DNA of 64,000 nucleotides from Arachis hypogaea (lineage: Eukaryota > Streptophyta > Magnoliopsida > Fabales > Fabaceae). Position numbers and translations under genes: made by a program. The stretch's first letter is position 1. Each line of letters opens with the position of its first letter. The notes below the pieces were generated by a model, which saw only the letters and a list, made by a program, of their open reading frames with translations, ran no database searches and was not told the DNA's origin. This document shows, piece after piece, positions 1 to 11,158 of this stretch. The stretch spans positions 143,685,699 through 143,749,698 of the forward strand of contig NC_092050.1 of assembly GCF_003086295.3 (NCBI RefSeq), written 5' to 3'.

Positions 1-10
1 GCAGTCCATC

Positions 11-260
11 TCACGTGACCGCGTGCCCCACGCGGCTGCGTCACATCCTACTAAGTGCCCACTCACGCGATCGCGTGCCCCACGCGATCGTGTCACCCAA
101 TATTTGGCAATTAATGATTTTTGAACAGAGAGTTGTGCGAGCGCGAGGCTGCATTCGCGCCACTAGCACAAATCGAGTCACGCGATCGCATGACCCACGC
201 GTCCGCGTCGCTTGACCTTATTGCGCACCACACGGCCGCGTCACCCACGCGACCGCGTCG
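11..260. repeat. Four CpG-rich palindromic units
   Basis: Four related units of about 32-34 bases lie at 11-44, 63-96, 178-210 and 229-260. Each has the form of two head-to-head CGCG-type palindromes joined by a short CCCACG bridge, for example CGCGATCGCGTG at 66-77. They stand out against AT-rich surroundings, and a fifth diverged unit is in the LTR near 2929. I know of no assigned function. They could be a family-specific repeat or a hairpin in the RNA. Confidence 0.65.
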
Positions 261-1729
261 TTTGCGCCGCATAGCTTATCCTAATTTGCCAAATTATCTT
301 ATCTTTTCTTCTCCAATCCTAATTTTTCCTCCCTCCTTCCTTACTTACTTCTTCTTCCCTCCTTTCCCTTCTCATTCTTCTTCTTTTTCATTTTATTTCA
401 CTTAATTTATTTGCATATTTCATTCATTGCATCTTAATTTTGTGCATATTTTTATTTTTATTTTCTTTTCTAAAATAATTATTTTTCTTTGGTGTTAAAA
501 TTTTCTTATTCAACTGTTGCATCTTCTCTTGAATTATCCTGGTGCTTCATGACTTGTTCTGATTGGGTAATATTATTTAAATCAATGCTAATTTTTATAA
601 TACTGATATTCTTTTTGCATTGACATGAACTTACATCGTCTTTCATTACCCACTCTCTTCCCCTTTGTTGCAACATTTTTGCACCACTGGTATGCCATGT
701 GCTTCTATTGTTTTCTCACTTGCATGTTGTAGCTACCATATAATTGAGATCCTCATTATTTGGCATTAACCAACCCATGTTTTAATTGTTTCTTATCTTT
801 ATTTCTGGGTTACTGTTCTTCTTTTCCTCTTCTTTCAGGCTGGCCACCAAAGACGGCAAAAAGGAGAAACTTATAAAAGGGAGACAAACAAGTCCATCTG
901 CACAATCCTTAAAGAAAAGCATCAGTTGGAACAACCCGTCCACCTGTACATCTTAGCATGCACCGAGGATGGTGCAATCTTTAAGTGTGGGGAGGTCGAT
1001 ACCGATCTCCATGGGTTAGTATTTCCTTCTCAAACACCAATGTTTTATTTTCCTTGTTAGTTATTGCATTTGCATGTTTGATTGCATGATTATTTGATTT
1101 TTTGCATATTTTACCACTTGGTTAAAGTAATATTTTCTTTTTCAAGAAACCTTTTAGAAATTTTCACTAATTTGAATAAAATTTAATGTTACACTTGTTT
1201 GAAGAAATATTATACTGGAACATGGTTTAGAGTTCGAACACACAAAACCTGTGAGATTTTGAGCCTATTTGAATCGGTTGCATTTTTCAACCAATATTTT
1301 ATTTTTGATGTATGTATTTTTCTCTCTAAAATTATGATCTTTGTCTTGCTTAATTCTATATTTCCATTATTTGATGTATGCATACACTTATATGATTGAG
1401 GCCCTTATTTCACTGAGCTTACATACCCATATGGCCTTAACCCTTCATTATCCCTTGCAAACCAATGTTGAGCCTATTATACCCCTTTGTTCTTTACTTT
1501 AGCACATCATTAACTCTAAGCGAAAAACAATAATGTCCTTAATTTGAATCCTTGGTTAGCTTAGACTAGTGAAAGTGCTCATGAATTAAGTGTGGGGAAA
1601 AGTGAATTTGGAAACATTTGGTTTGAGAATTGAGTATGTTAGAATTTTCTGAAAATGTGAAAAAAATGTTTAGGACATGTTCATGCATTCAATAATTTAA
1701 TCATATGTATTGAGAAAAATAAAAGAAAA

Positions 1730-1738
<9 letters not shown>

Positions 1739-1779
<41 letters not shown>
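1739..1779. repeat. (TA)n microsatellite
   Basis: About 20 uninterrupted TA units follow a poly-A run and precede a long purine-rich (A/G) stretch to about 1860. It produces only artefactual open frames rich in Tyr-Ile or Phe. Confidence 0.95.
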
Positions 1780-1783
<4 letters not shown>

Positions 1784-2473
1784 GAAGAAAAAAAAAGAGA
1801 AAAGAAAAAGAAAAAGAGAAAAAGAAGAGAAAAAGAGCAGATAAGAAAAAGGGGACAAAATGCCCAAAAATATGTGGTGAAAGCAATGCATATGTACTGT
1901 ACTTGAAATTAGAATGCATGAATATGTGGAAAACATGGTTAATGGATAGTTAGATGTTGTATTATGATTACATGGATTGTCTAAAGTTAGGTGGAAAGTT
2001 TAAGTTAATTAAGGATTCAGATTTTAGTCCACTTGACCAAATACAATCCTACCTTGACCCTAACCCCATTACAACCCTTAAAAGACCTCGATTTGTGTAT
2101 TTGTGCATTAAATTTATGTTGATTGTTAGATGAAGAGCAAGCCTTAGAAAGCAAGGTTAGTAGAGAATTGAGAGAATCGAACCTTAAACACTTGAGTGAT
2201 TAGAGTGTATACACTACCAGTGAGGGTTCGATGCTCAATTCCTTGTTCCCTGCTTTCATGAGCTATTTTCTTCTTGCAAGTCTATTTGTACTTCATTTTC
2301 ATGATTTGAATTAGTGAAAACCAGTTCATATTTATTCTTGGAGAATTTATTTACTCTTAACCAAGTAAGTAAAAGCATTTAGCATGTAGTTGCATTCATA
2401 GGTTGCATTTCATACCATTCCTCTTCATCTTTATAGCTTCTCTTGAGCTTAGCATGAGGACATGCTAGTGTTT

Positions 2474-2487
2474 AAGTGTGGGGAGGT
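2474..2487 (+). other. Polypurine tract
   Basis: AAGTGTGGGGAGGT lies immediately 5' of the LTR start TGATAAACC. This is where plus-strand DNA synthesis is primed in LTR elements. The same phrase recurs without an LTR behind it near 981-994, which suggests a decoy or ancestral tract. Confidence 0.75.
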
Positions 2488-3895
2488 TGATAAACCACTA
2501 TTTTATGGTTTATCTTGTACTCAATTGAGTGGTTTTTATTAACTCTTTACCCACTTATTCATACTATTTGCATGGTTTTATATTTCCTTCCTAATTATGT
2601 GTTTTGATTGAAAACATGCTTCTTTGATCTTATATTTGCTTATTATTAATCCTCTCTTATTACCATTAGATGCCTTGATATGTGTGTTAAGTTTTTTCAG
2701 ATATTATAAGGCAGGAATGGCTTGGAAGATGGAAAGGAAGCATGCAAAAGTGGAAGGAATACAAGAAGTTGGAGAAATTGCTAAGCTGTCCAGCCTGATC
2801 TGTTCGCACTCAAACGGCTATAACTTTAGCTACAGAGGTCCAAATGACACGGTTCTAGTTGCGTTAGAAAGCTAAAGTCTGGGGCTTCAATTTGATATAT
2901 AATATGCTATAGTTTTCCTAACGCTAGATGACGCGACCGCGTGATCCATGCGGCCACATCGCAGTGACGGAAATCAGCGTGTTTGAATTCTTTTCCAGCG
3001 ATTTCTGGGCTGTTTCTGACCCAGTTTGCGGCCCAAAAAACACAGATTAGAGGCTATAAAGTGGGAGAATACATCCATTCAAAAGAAAGCTCTCATAATT
3101 CACTTTTCATGTTTTAGATGTAGTTTTTAGAGAGAGAGGTTCTCTCCTCTCTCTTAGGATTATGATTTAGGACTTCTCTTAGTTTTAGGAGTGACTCTCA
3201 ATCCCAGGTTCTTTATTTTTATTTATTTTCCTAATTTAATTTATAAACTATTCCATGTTACATTTGATATCTTTATTAGAGTTAATTGAGGTATTTCAGA
3301 TTTATGATTGCTTCTTTTATTTATATAAATAATTTAGATTTTTCCCTTTTGGCTTTGGTTGAGTCATTGGAGACTCTTGAGCTATCAAACTCATTGTTAA
3401 TTGAAAATTGGAATTCTTCAAGAATTAATTCGAGTTCCACTAACTCTGACTTTTCCCAAGGAAAGACTAGGACTTGAGGAATCAGAATTAATTCATCCAC
3501 TTAACTTACCTTCATAGTTAGAGGTTAACAAAGTGGGAGAAAAATCCAATTCTCATTACAATTGATAAGGGTAACTAGGATAGGACTTCCAGTTTTCATA
3601 TCTTGTCAAGAGATTTTATTATTATTATTTTATTTTACTTGTTACTTAACTAACTTTTTTACCTTGATCCAAAACCCCCAATTTACAAATTCATAACCAA
3701 TAATAAGAACATACCTCCCTGTAATTCTTTGAGAAGACGACCCGAGGTTTAAATACTCGGTTATCAATTTTAAAAGGGGTTTGTTACTTGTGACAACCAA
3801 AACGTTTGTACGAAGGGATTTCTGTCGGTTTAGAGACTATATCTACAACACGACTGTTTTTATGAAATTCTTTACTGGCAAAAATCCCGACGTCA
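2488..3895 (+). repeat. 3' LTR (about 1.4 kb)
   Basis: The repeat begins TGATAAACCAC directly after a purine-rich tract and ends CCCGACGTCA, giving the TG...CA boundaries of an LTR. A TATAAA box at 3055-3060 would be the U3 promoter, followed by a pyrimidine-rich leader. One copy of the CpG-rich palindromic phrase seen at 11-260 also lies in this LTR (about 2929-2967). No second LTR is present to confirm the boundaries, so they rest on the PPT and the TG/CA ends. Confidence 0.75.
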
Positions 3896-3936
3896 GTGAT
3901 CCTTAGATCGAATTCTTTGTAGGATGCCTTCATGGG

Positions 3937-6719
3937 TCAAAGAACTTTGCTAGCTTCCTTTGACTCGGTCTTAACTTTGGCAACCTTTTCCTTGGCTTCC
4001 TGTAACTTCTCTTGGATAGTGATGCAATCATTGAAAATTCTTATAAATTTTTTGACTATAGCGGAGAATTGAGATGGAATATGAAATTCGAGAGAAGAAC
4101 TTAAGATATCAGAGAGGAGTGAATTTAAGTCTGATTTGCCAGTCCATTCAGTGGGTGGATTTGATAAAATCTTTAGAAGAGTGATTAATTGTCCACGGGT
4201 GTTTTGATTAAGCTCCAAGGGAAGGCTGGATGTAGAAGGACCTATAGGAGTTGGAGTTGAAATCGGTATTTTATCTTCTTGAACAATTTGGTTTAAAAAG
4301 GCAACCAATCCAGGGAGGTCAATATCAGATGGTTGAGAAGGCATATCATGGATTTCAGAAGGTGGTTCTGGACCAAGAGGGTTTGAAGGCTTAGTGTTTT
4401 TATGTGGGCTTGGAGTTTTCTGAGGAGAAGAAATGGTTCCTGAGACGTGTGTAGGCGAATCGGAGTCACGGGCAATAAGAGAATCATTTGGATTTTTAGC
4501 CTGGGTTGGAGAAGGAGGATTCTCAATGTTTTGAGTTTGTGATGGTAAAGGCTGCTTTTGTGTCAGATCGACAACTTGTGTCCCAATCGAAACTGGTGGA
4601 ATCACTTGTATGGGTTTAGCAGATATGACAGTTCGAGTTGGTGAGTGGGATTCCTGTTGCATTGTTTCTGATTGATTTTGTTGTGTCAATTGGCCGGGGG
4701 CAAAGGAAGAAGAAGTCGTTTGAGCGGTGGCTTTAGTTTGAAACAAGACACTTAGTAGGTCAAATCTTATCAATCAAGTTGATATATTTGAAATTGATAT
4801 GAAATTACCAGAAGGGATCTTTTTCGGACCAATGGAGGGACCGATTCAATTTTTAAATCTCCATCTGAATCGGAAGGATCAGCAAAAATATCTTGTATGG
4901 GCTGTTCGCTTCCCTATGAGGAGCTTTCACTCGAAGATTGAACCTGATACTAAAGAAGGAATCGAAGTCAGGATATGTTCAAATGAATACAATCGAGAAA
5001 GAGTTTGAAGAAGTTGATCAAAAGGTTACCCTTCTGGAAGCTCTTGTAGGAGCTTGACGACTTCTCTTTTATGGTTGTCTTGAAGGTGTTGCAGCATCGA
5101 TCCTTCTTTTTAAAGTTCTCCTTGGAGAACCTTCAACAATTGGGATGGTTCGAATGGCAGAATTTTTTATTTCTTCAAAGGTGTGACCGTACTTGGAGAA
5201 ATATGTGGTCCACCAGTTGAAAAAGGATTTGGTCATGTATGAACTACGCTCGTAAAAAAGGTGATTGTAGTTCGTTTTTTGTTTTTTATTCAAGGCGAGA
5301 CAAATATCGAGCGCTTCCTTCGAAACCAACTCAACATGACAGAAATGTTTGTTGTTTCGAGAGAGTGGAGTTGGAATAGCTTGGGAGAAGCCCAATTGTC
5401 TGGCAGTGTAGTAAGGAGTATAAATAGTTGCCTTGAATTGTTCTTTTTTGTGTTGTGGCAGCCCCATTGGGATCAACTGAACAGCCAGTAAATTTGTCCA
5501 GTTTCTATTGACAATCTTATCCTCCTGATCATCATTTGGAAAGAGGAGGCGTTCGAGCCATGTAGTACTTCAATTTCAACGTAGGAAAGGAGTGAAATTG
5601 AGTTCATCATTGTTGAAATTCTTGCAAGAATGAAAAAGAGAAAAAACAGCCCAAAAAAGTCCTCGGTCGATTGGGCATTTGGGAAGTTTGGTTAGAAGGA
5701 AGTCAATCAAAATCCTTCAATGTGCTATTTATCAGATGAGCTATACCCATCTTTCTGCATAAACTTTTCGAAAACAACATTTAACCAGAGCTGGAGAAGC
5801 CAGAGGGGACCTCCTATGCTGATCGAAGAATGGGTTCGAAGCCATTTGACTAAAAGGCCAAGTTCTTCGAATAGATGTCCCAAGATTAGCTTGGCTAGAT
5901 TGAAATTATTTCCCTCGTGTAAGAGGGCAGCTAGAGGGAAGAAAAGTTTTTGCATTTGGGCACTTCGAGAGAAGAAAATAATAGCATTCAGCCAGTAAAA
6001 TAGGAATGCAACATGTTCTTATCAGTCACGGGTTCATTCTCCTTACCCATGCTTTGAATGATAAACTTACTATAAGAAGTCCTGTGATTGATCCTGTACT
6101 TCCGATTCGGTTGCGCATCAAAAGTCAACTCAGAAAAGTTTATCGGGGGGCCAGTAATGGCAGCCACGTCTAGGAGTGAGGGGCCAATCATCCCACAAGG
6201 GAGGTGAAAGTTATTTGTGGTCCTATTTGAGAAGTTGACCACCGCCCCAATCATCCAGGGGTGAGTTATGGGTGTAAAGTGGGAGAGTCGTAAAAGATCC
6301 TGAATGCCAAGATCCCTCCAGACAGTGCTTTTCTCCGATTCAAGACGCCTATGCCAGATCTTGAAGTCAGCCCCTCGAGGAGTAATTTTAGGGTTGTTCC
6401 TGAAGGGTTTCTAAGGGTTAATGAAATGAGGAATGACAAGGTCTTAGTTGATTAGCAGGTCTTCCCCTTGTGCATTAGGGAAGTAAGGGATACGTTTGTG
6501 TGCCCGTTCCAGGTTCTGAATAGGGCCAATAAAGCAGTGGGTTTCATCGCCGATGTTGAACGGGATGAGAATCCTTGTGTCATCAACTTGAGGTTGAGGA
6601 TCTTCAATAATTTCATCATTGATTTGATTGAGTATGAGCAAGGTTGGAGGAGCCTGAGGTTGGACCATAGGACCTTTGTCCTTGTCTTGTGCAGCAACAC
6701 GGGTTGAAGGGGAAGCCAT
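3937..6719 (-). pseudogene. Plant mobile domain (aminotransferase-like) gene, decayed, antisense in an LTR element
   Basis: Reading leftwards from an ATG at 6719, successive blocks match the plant mobile domain (PMD, Pfam PF10536) family in the expected order. An N-terminal block is at 6719-6444. The block containing HLPCGMIGPSLLDVAAITG is at 6254-5988. The block containing KLILGHLFEELGLLVKW and GGPLWLLQLWLN is at 5955-5725. The block with PYYTARQLGFSQAIPTPLS is at 5476-5069. A Ser/Pro/Gln-rich tail (4773-3937) ends in a Lys/Glu-rich helix. The blocks lie in different frames separated by stops (for example after DLLIN at 6444 and after HSYFTG at 5988), so this copy is broken. A GT...AG pair between about 4800 and 4745 could be a real intron. 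PMD proteins are linked to transposons and to MAIN/MAIL-type silencing factors. Whether this copy ever had a host role cannot be seen. Confidence 0.8.
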
Positions 6720-7110
6720 TGTTGGTTAAAGTGAGAAGTGAGAAGGAGAAATTGCAGTTGCAGAGCAGAAAGGAGTCTAAAAGTGCAAGAAGAGATAACA
6801 CTGTAAAAAATAAGGATTTGGGAAGAGAGACAATGGTAAGAAATTTTAATTTAAAGAAGAGTTATTTTTTAACCGTTGTTCTAGAAGAGAATTCAAAAGA
6901 AGGAGGTAACTTTGCGAAGAATGTGAAGTGGTGAAGAGAGAGATTGTGAATCGTGGGAAGACATGTCAAACGGGTGAGAAGTTAATGGGAAAAGTGAATG
7001 ACATTTATGATTAATTAAAGTAATTCCTGTTAATGATTACATTAGGATTAAGAGTTTTGTCTTCCAAGAAATGATTTCGAAAACAAACATATTAATCCTA
7101 GGGGGTAATT

Positions 7111-7857
7111 TGTTGGTCAAAAATAAATGAATTCGAAGGAGAAGGTTATTCAAATTGTTAAGTGAGCTTTTGGAAGAGAAGTTGGTATCGAAAGAGACAT
7201 ATTTAGGGATGTTGAGTGAGAGCTCAATTAACTTAGCAAATCGAGGAGTTATTCAAGCAAAAGGATCGAATATTTTTTAAATCAAAGGTTATTCTACAAC
7301 TGTTACATGATCAGGCAAAAGAGCGGGAATAGTTACTTACATTTTCACACACGTGGGATTTTTTATTTCAAATTGATCAGTTAGAGAAATGGCTATAAAT
7401 ACTAGAAGGCTTGAAGTCACAAGGGTTAGAATTTTGCTTCAGAAACCACTCAAGCACACTCACAGCCCAACGAATTTCTAAGTCTGTGACCGAGTCTCTT
7501 TTCAATTTACAATTTCTACAAAAACTTTACTTTTCATGTTCAATTTATCTTTTAAGAAACTTTAATTTTCTTGTCAAATTTACATTCTAGCATTTTTAAT
7601 TTCCATGTCAAAAGTCCTTCGATTCAGTCGAAGGCATTTTAATCGCTTTGTTTAAATTCAATGCAAACCATTTCGATTTCAGTCAATTTTACTTTCAAAA
7701 TTTTTATCTTTCATTCCTTCAGTTTTTTCTTTTAATTCCTGTTTAATTTGAAAAACTTTGATGCACTTCTAGAAAATTAGTACTTATAAAAAAGATGAGT
7801 AAGTTTCGCTCCCAGACAATTAGAATCGAACCACCATTGATTTATTAAAAATCAACA
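7111..7857 (+). repeat. 3' LTR of the Tat-like element (747 bp)
   Basis: The LTR begins TGTTGGTCAAAAAT and ends AAAATCAACA, a short inverted end pair (TGTTG/CAACA). It is preceded by the purine-rich CTAGGGGGTAATT (7098-7110), which serves as polypurine tract. A TATAAATA box at 7394-7401 sits mid-LTR, as expected for U3, followed by a CACTCACAGCCC leader. No partner LTR is in the window, so the ends are inferred. Confidence 0.65.
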
Positions 7858-9009
7858 AAACAACTTCAGTCCTCAATCTTTTACTTTAGAATAATACAAT
7901 TTCTCATTAAAAATTCTATTAAATAATAACGAAAATTAATCTTGTAAAAAAATTATTTGTAATTTATAGAATTTTAAATTCTACAAAATTCTTTTTAATA
8001 ATATAACCAACTATAATCATTATTACTACCACTTTTTTTCATTTTTTATATTATCACATCTATCTCTACTATTTTTATTGTGTAACTATATTTTATCACT
8101 ATTATTATCTCTTCTACTGTTATCTTATTTCATTTTTTATTTGATGATGTTTTTTCTCTTTAAAACGACTCCATACTGCAATTACTTTATTTTTTGTGAC
8201 ATTATTATCATTAATAATCTTTTTCTACTTAACTACTACTAATAAAATTTTTTTTAAAAATAAACTTATTAATAATTTATAAAAATTTAAAACCTCATAA
8301 ATTATAAATAAAATAATTATAAAACTAATTTTTGTTATTATTTAATAGATAGTCATATCGTCCTGTATCCATATGTTCCTTTTTTTTTTTAACAGGGGTG
8401 TCTTGTGTTGCGTGAAATTGGATAAGGGATGGAGTGGGTCTTTATTCGTTTATCTAGTTTTCCTTTCTAGACTCAGACTAATTCGCCTAGTTACTTTTTT
8501 TTTTTTTTTGAATTACAATTTTTTTATTTTTTTAATAATTTGTTAATTATAATTTTTTAAATCCACAATAGAAGAATTAAGGACATAAAATCCATAAATT
8601 CATGATGTTTTTTTGAGTATATAGTCCAATAAATTTAATTTTCTCTTTACTTTCGATTTTCTAAAAATATTAGGTGTCGAATACAAGAGAGATATTCTTA
8701 ATAAGTTCTGGCATTTTATTTTAAAAGCAAATAAATATCTTGCTAAATTTAATTATAAATAGATTCTTGCATAGTTGCATTGAGAGATATGAGACACCTA
8801 TGTCCTTTCCTATCAAATTCAAATTATTGCTAGAGGAATTTATGTTTCTCTTATTTACAAAAGTCAACAACTTATTTGTATTTTGATTTGGTGCGTAAAT
8901 TTTTTTTTTGTTTTCATAAAATAATAATAGATCGAAAATTTATTTGTCGTTCTCTCATTGGGCATTTATTGAAAGGTAAATGGTTGACAACAAAGAATTT
9001 TTTGTTTTT
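7858..9009. other. AT-rich intergenic sequence
   Basis: I see no gene here. The stretch contains poly-T/poly-A runs (near 8382 and 8497). From about 8726 it holds the left copy of an approximately 85-bp direct repeat whose partner is at about 9299-9383. Confidence 0.6.
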
Positions 9010-9245
9010 AGAATAAATTTTCAATTTGTACTCACGAAAAATTCAGACGCTGACAAATATATCTATATGAGAATAAAACGATAATTGTAACCACAGAAGA
9101 TGACCTTCGTGTGCCAAAAGTACAACGTCTCGGTACTTTTGGTACACGAAGGTCATCTTTCGTGGTTACAATTGTCGTTTTATTCTTATATAGATATATT
9201 TGTCAGAGTCTATATCTTTCATGGGTATAAATGGTAATTTATTCT
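9010..9245. repeat. Near-perfect palindrome (foldback MITE-like), 236 bp
   Basis: Two arms of about 113 bp are inverted copies of one another with few mismatches. Examples are GTAACCACAGAAGATGACC on the left against the complement of GGTCATCTTTCGTGGTTAC on the right. They are separated by about nine bases (ACGTCTCG region). The arms start AGAATAAATTTTC and end GGTAATTTATTCT. An approximately 85-bp diverged direct repeat flanks it at about 8726-8813 and 9299-9383. It carries no coding capacity and would form a long hairpin if transcribed. Confidence 0.8.
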
Positions 9246-9391
9246 TGTTTTTATAAAAGATTTTAAAAAATAATAAATAAATTCTTAATCTTTTATTTAA
9301 AGATAAATATTTTTTTTACCAAATTTAATTACAAATAAATTCTATCCATTATTTGTGAACGGGAGACATAAGTCCATCCCCATTTTGGCTT

Positions 9392-10017
9392 CTAATCAAA
9401 GTACTCAAAAAAGAATGATGAGCATGCAGGGTCCCATCCAACCTCTATCACCATCTCAGCGAAAGTCTCTTTAGCGCCATTGACATTCCCTTCTCTCTCC
9501 CAACCTTCCATAAAGATCGCGTAGGAATCAGCGTCGGCGCGTACCAACTTCTTCGCCATCTGGAACAACTCGTTCGCTTTGCGCCTGGCGTCCCTGCAGA
9601 CGGCACTGAGAAAGGAGTTGAGTGCAACGACGTCGTTGACGCAGCCGTAGTTTCCCATGACCTCAAAGGTCATGACGGCGTCGTGGACTCTGCCGGCGGC
9701 AACGTAGCTGCTGAAGACAGAAGCGAAGGTAGCGAGACAGAGGAGTTGCTCCTTCTTCACGGACTTGATAGCGTCCCACATGGCATTGAAGAAGCGACTC
9801 TTGCCGAGGAGGTCGACTACGAGGTTCCATCAGTACGGGGAGTGGAAGTCGGAGAGGTGGTGGCGGCCGGACTAGGGGAACAACTTGATGGCTTAGACGG
9901 GGAAGGCGCAGGAGAGCTTGAGGACTTGCTTGACGTCGGAGGAAGTGATGGAGAGGGAGGAGTCGCGGAGAGATTGCTCGATGGAGGGAGAGGCAGTGAT
10001 GAAAATGATGTGGTCAT
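9392..10017 (-). pseudogene. Pentatricopeptide repeat (PPR) protein fragment
   Basis: From an ATG at 10017, reading leftwards, the frame that continues into the open stretch 9781-9392 gives an organellar PPR-like protein start. It includes LSITSSDVKQVLKLSCAF, WNLVVDLLGK and MWDAIKSVKK, then helical repeats with ASVFSSYVAAGRVHDAVMTF and AKETFAEMVIEVGWDP. This resembles the At1g77360/At1g52640 type of P-class PPR proteins, which bind organelle RNA. The first 80 codons contain at least three in-frame stops (after AFPV, KLFP and HSPY), and the protein stops after about 200 residues where relatives run to 450-500. It is a truncated, dead copy with no visible intron. Confidence 0.8.
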
Positions 10018-11158
10018 AGTTATAATACGTAATCAAAACGATTAAATTACTGATTTAAAATTGGTTGAATTAGTAAAATTGGTTTTACATAAATAAAAAT
10101 ATAAAATAGCAAAAAATTTAAAACTAATATTTGAAAGGAAAAGTATATGGAATTAACTCCAAATCAGTCAAAAATAGAACAATTTAATTAATTATAAATA
10201 TAGTAATTAGTTTTATTTATTTATGATTTAAAATATTGGTTATTAAATGTTTCACCATATTCAAATTAAGAGGAGATATGTTCGTATCATTGCAACGTGA
10301 ATCACGGAAACTGATTCAATTAACTTTCGTCTCTTCACCCTTCCGTCTCTTCACTCTCCTTCCCTAAAACATCATAAATCAGAAAACAGATTTAAAACCA
10401 TGCAATTTACAAAGAAAAGAAACATCCTAATGTCTAGCATAAGCAACATCCATGTAGAGGTTTTGGATTCACCCAGAGACATTTGACTGGTTTTTTACTG
10501 AAATCATCTTGGTTTTCTAGTATTATTGTATTTAAAATACATATCTTCATTAATATTTTATGAAAAATCAAGTTTTAAATTCTAAAAATAATTAATATAA
10601 AAAAATATAAAATTTATTAATACTACTACAATAGTATCTTAATTTGACATAATAAGAATAACAATTAATTCATAAAACCTATCATCTAATTATAATATCA
10701 GTATATTTTAACACTAGTATCAAAACAAATAACCTTAATCACAATACTAGCATTGAAATAGATCAAGCAGATTAATAAATTTAGTGAATTTATATTTATA
10801 TTAATAATTATACATAATTAAAATATAATTAATTTGAAAATTAGAGAATACAAAATTAAATTAAATTAGATATCTATAAAATTATTTAATTGAATGTATA
10901 CTATATAATTACTATTTGTCATATATAGTAATGAAAAACACAATGGCTGAGTGGCAAGGGAATGATGCTGCAACATTAAGATTCTTGGTTTGAACTTTGC
11001 CTATGACAGTTTGGAAAATTTTTTAACCAAACCGGTTCGGTTAGACTGGTTTGTACTGATTCTCACTGATTTTGACCGATTTTTTCCTATTCTTACCAGT
11101 TCATATCGGTTCTATTCTTTGTACAGTTCAAAGAGTAAATCGAACCAATTTAAAATTC
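10018..11158. other. AT-rich intergenic sequence
   Basis: No gene is supported. The only distinctive item is the SINE-like unit near 10938-10996. The stretch 11020-11158 is rich in AACCGGTTCGG-like phrases and leads into the 378-bp tandem duplication. Confidence 0.5.
10938..10996 (+). repeat. Possible tRNA-derived SINE remnant
   Basis: TGGCTGAGTGG (10944-10954) resembles a pol III A box, and GGTTTGAAC (10987-10995) a B box, 32 bases apart as in tRNA-derived SINEs. No cloverleaf can be drawn and no clear tail is seen, so this is a weak call. Confidence 0.3.

Larger units (their letters stand above)
1..3895 (+). mobile_element. 3' part of an LTR retrotransposon (internal tail plus 3' LTR)
   Basis: The window opens inside this element. 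Positions 1-2487 are non-coding tail sequence between pol and the 3' LTR; I see no convincing coding frame there. A purine-rich tract (2474-2487) abuts a TG...CA-bounded LTR (2488-3895), which fixes the orientation as plus. Two further copies of the purine-rich phrase AAGTGTGGGGA occur upstream, near 981 and 1586. Long non-coding tails with such tracts are typical of Ty3/gypsy Athila/Tat-type plant elements, but without pol in view the lineage is inference. The sequence immediately to the right (3896 on) belongs to another element, so this one appears to have inserted into it. The left LTR lies outside the window, so the target duplication cannot be checked. Confidence 0.72.
3896..7857 (+). 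mobile_element. 3' part of a Tat-like gypsy retrotransposon with an antisense gene
   Basis: The right end is a TG...CA-bounded LTR (7111-7857) preceded by a purine-rich tract, so the element itself points to the right. Between the break at 3896 and that LTR the only coding traces are on the minus strand: a decayed plant-mobile-domain gene. Antisense extra genes between pol and the 3' LTR, some with plant mobile domains, are established for the Tat lineage of plant Ty3/gypsy elements. gag and pol are not present; the left side is cut by the element ending at 3895. Assignment to Tat is inferred from this architecture and from the second, complete Tat element at 45660-54920. Confidence 0.65.

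Noticed and set aside
11..260. CRISPR-like spaced repeats
   Set aside because: Units are diverged and irregularly spaced, and the sequence is plant nuclear DNA; they are retrotransposon-internal motifs.
1697..1936. Two Phe/Tyr/Ile-rich minus-strand open frames
   Set aside because: They arise from the (TA)n and A/G-rich tract, not from a gene.
3286..3477. 63-residue plus-strand open frame in the LTR
   Set aside because: It lies inside the R/U5 part of an LTR with no conservation visible.
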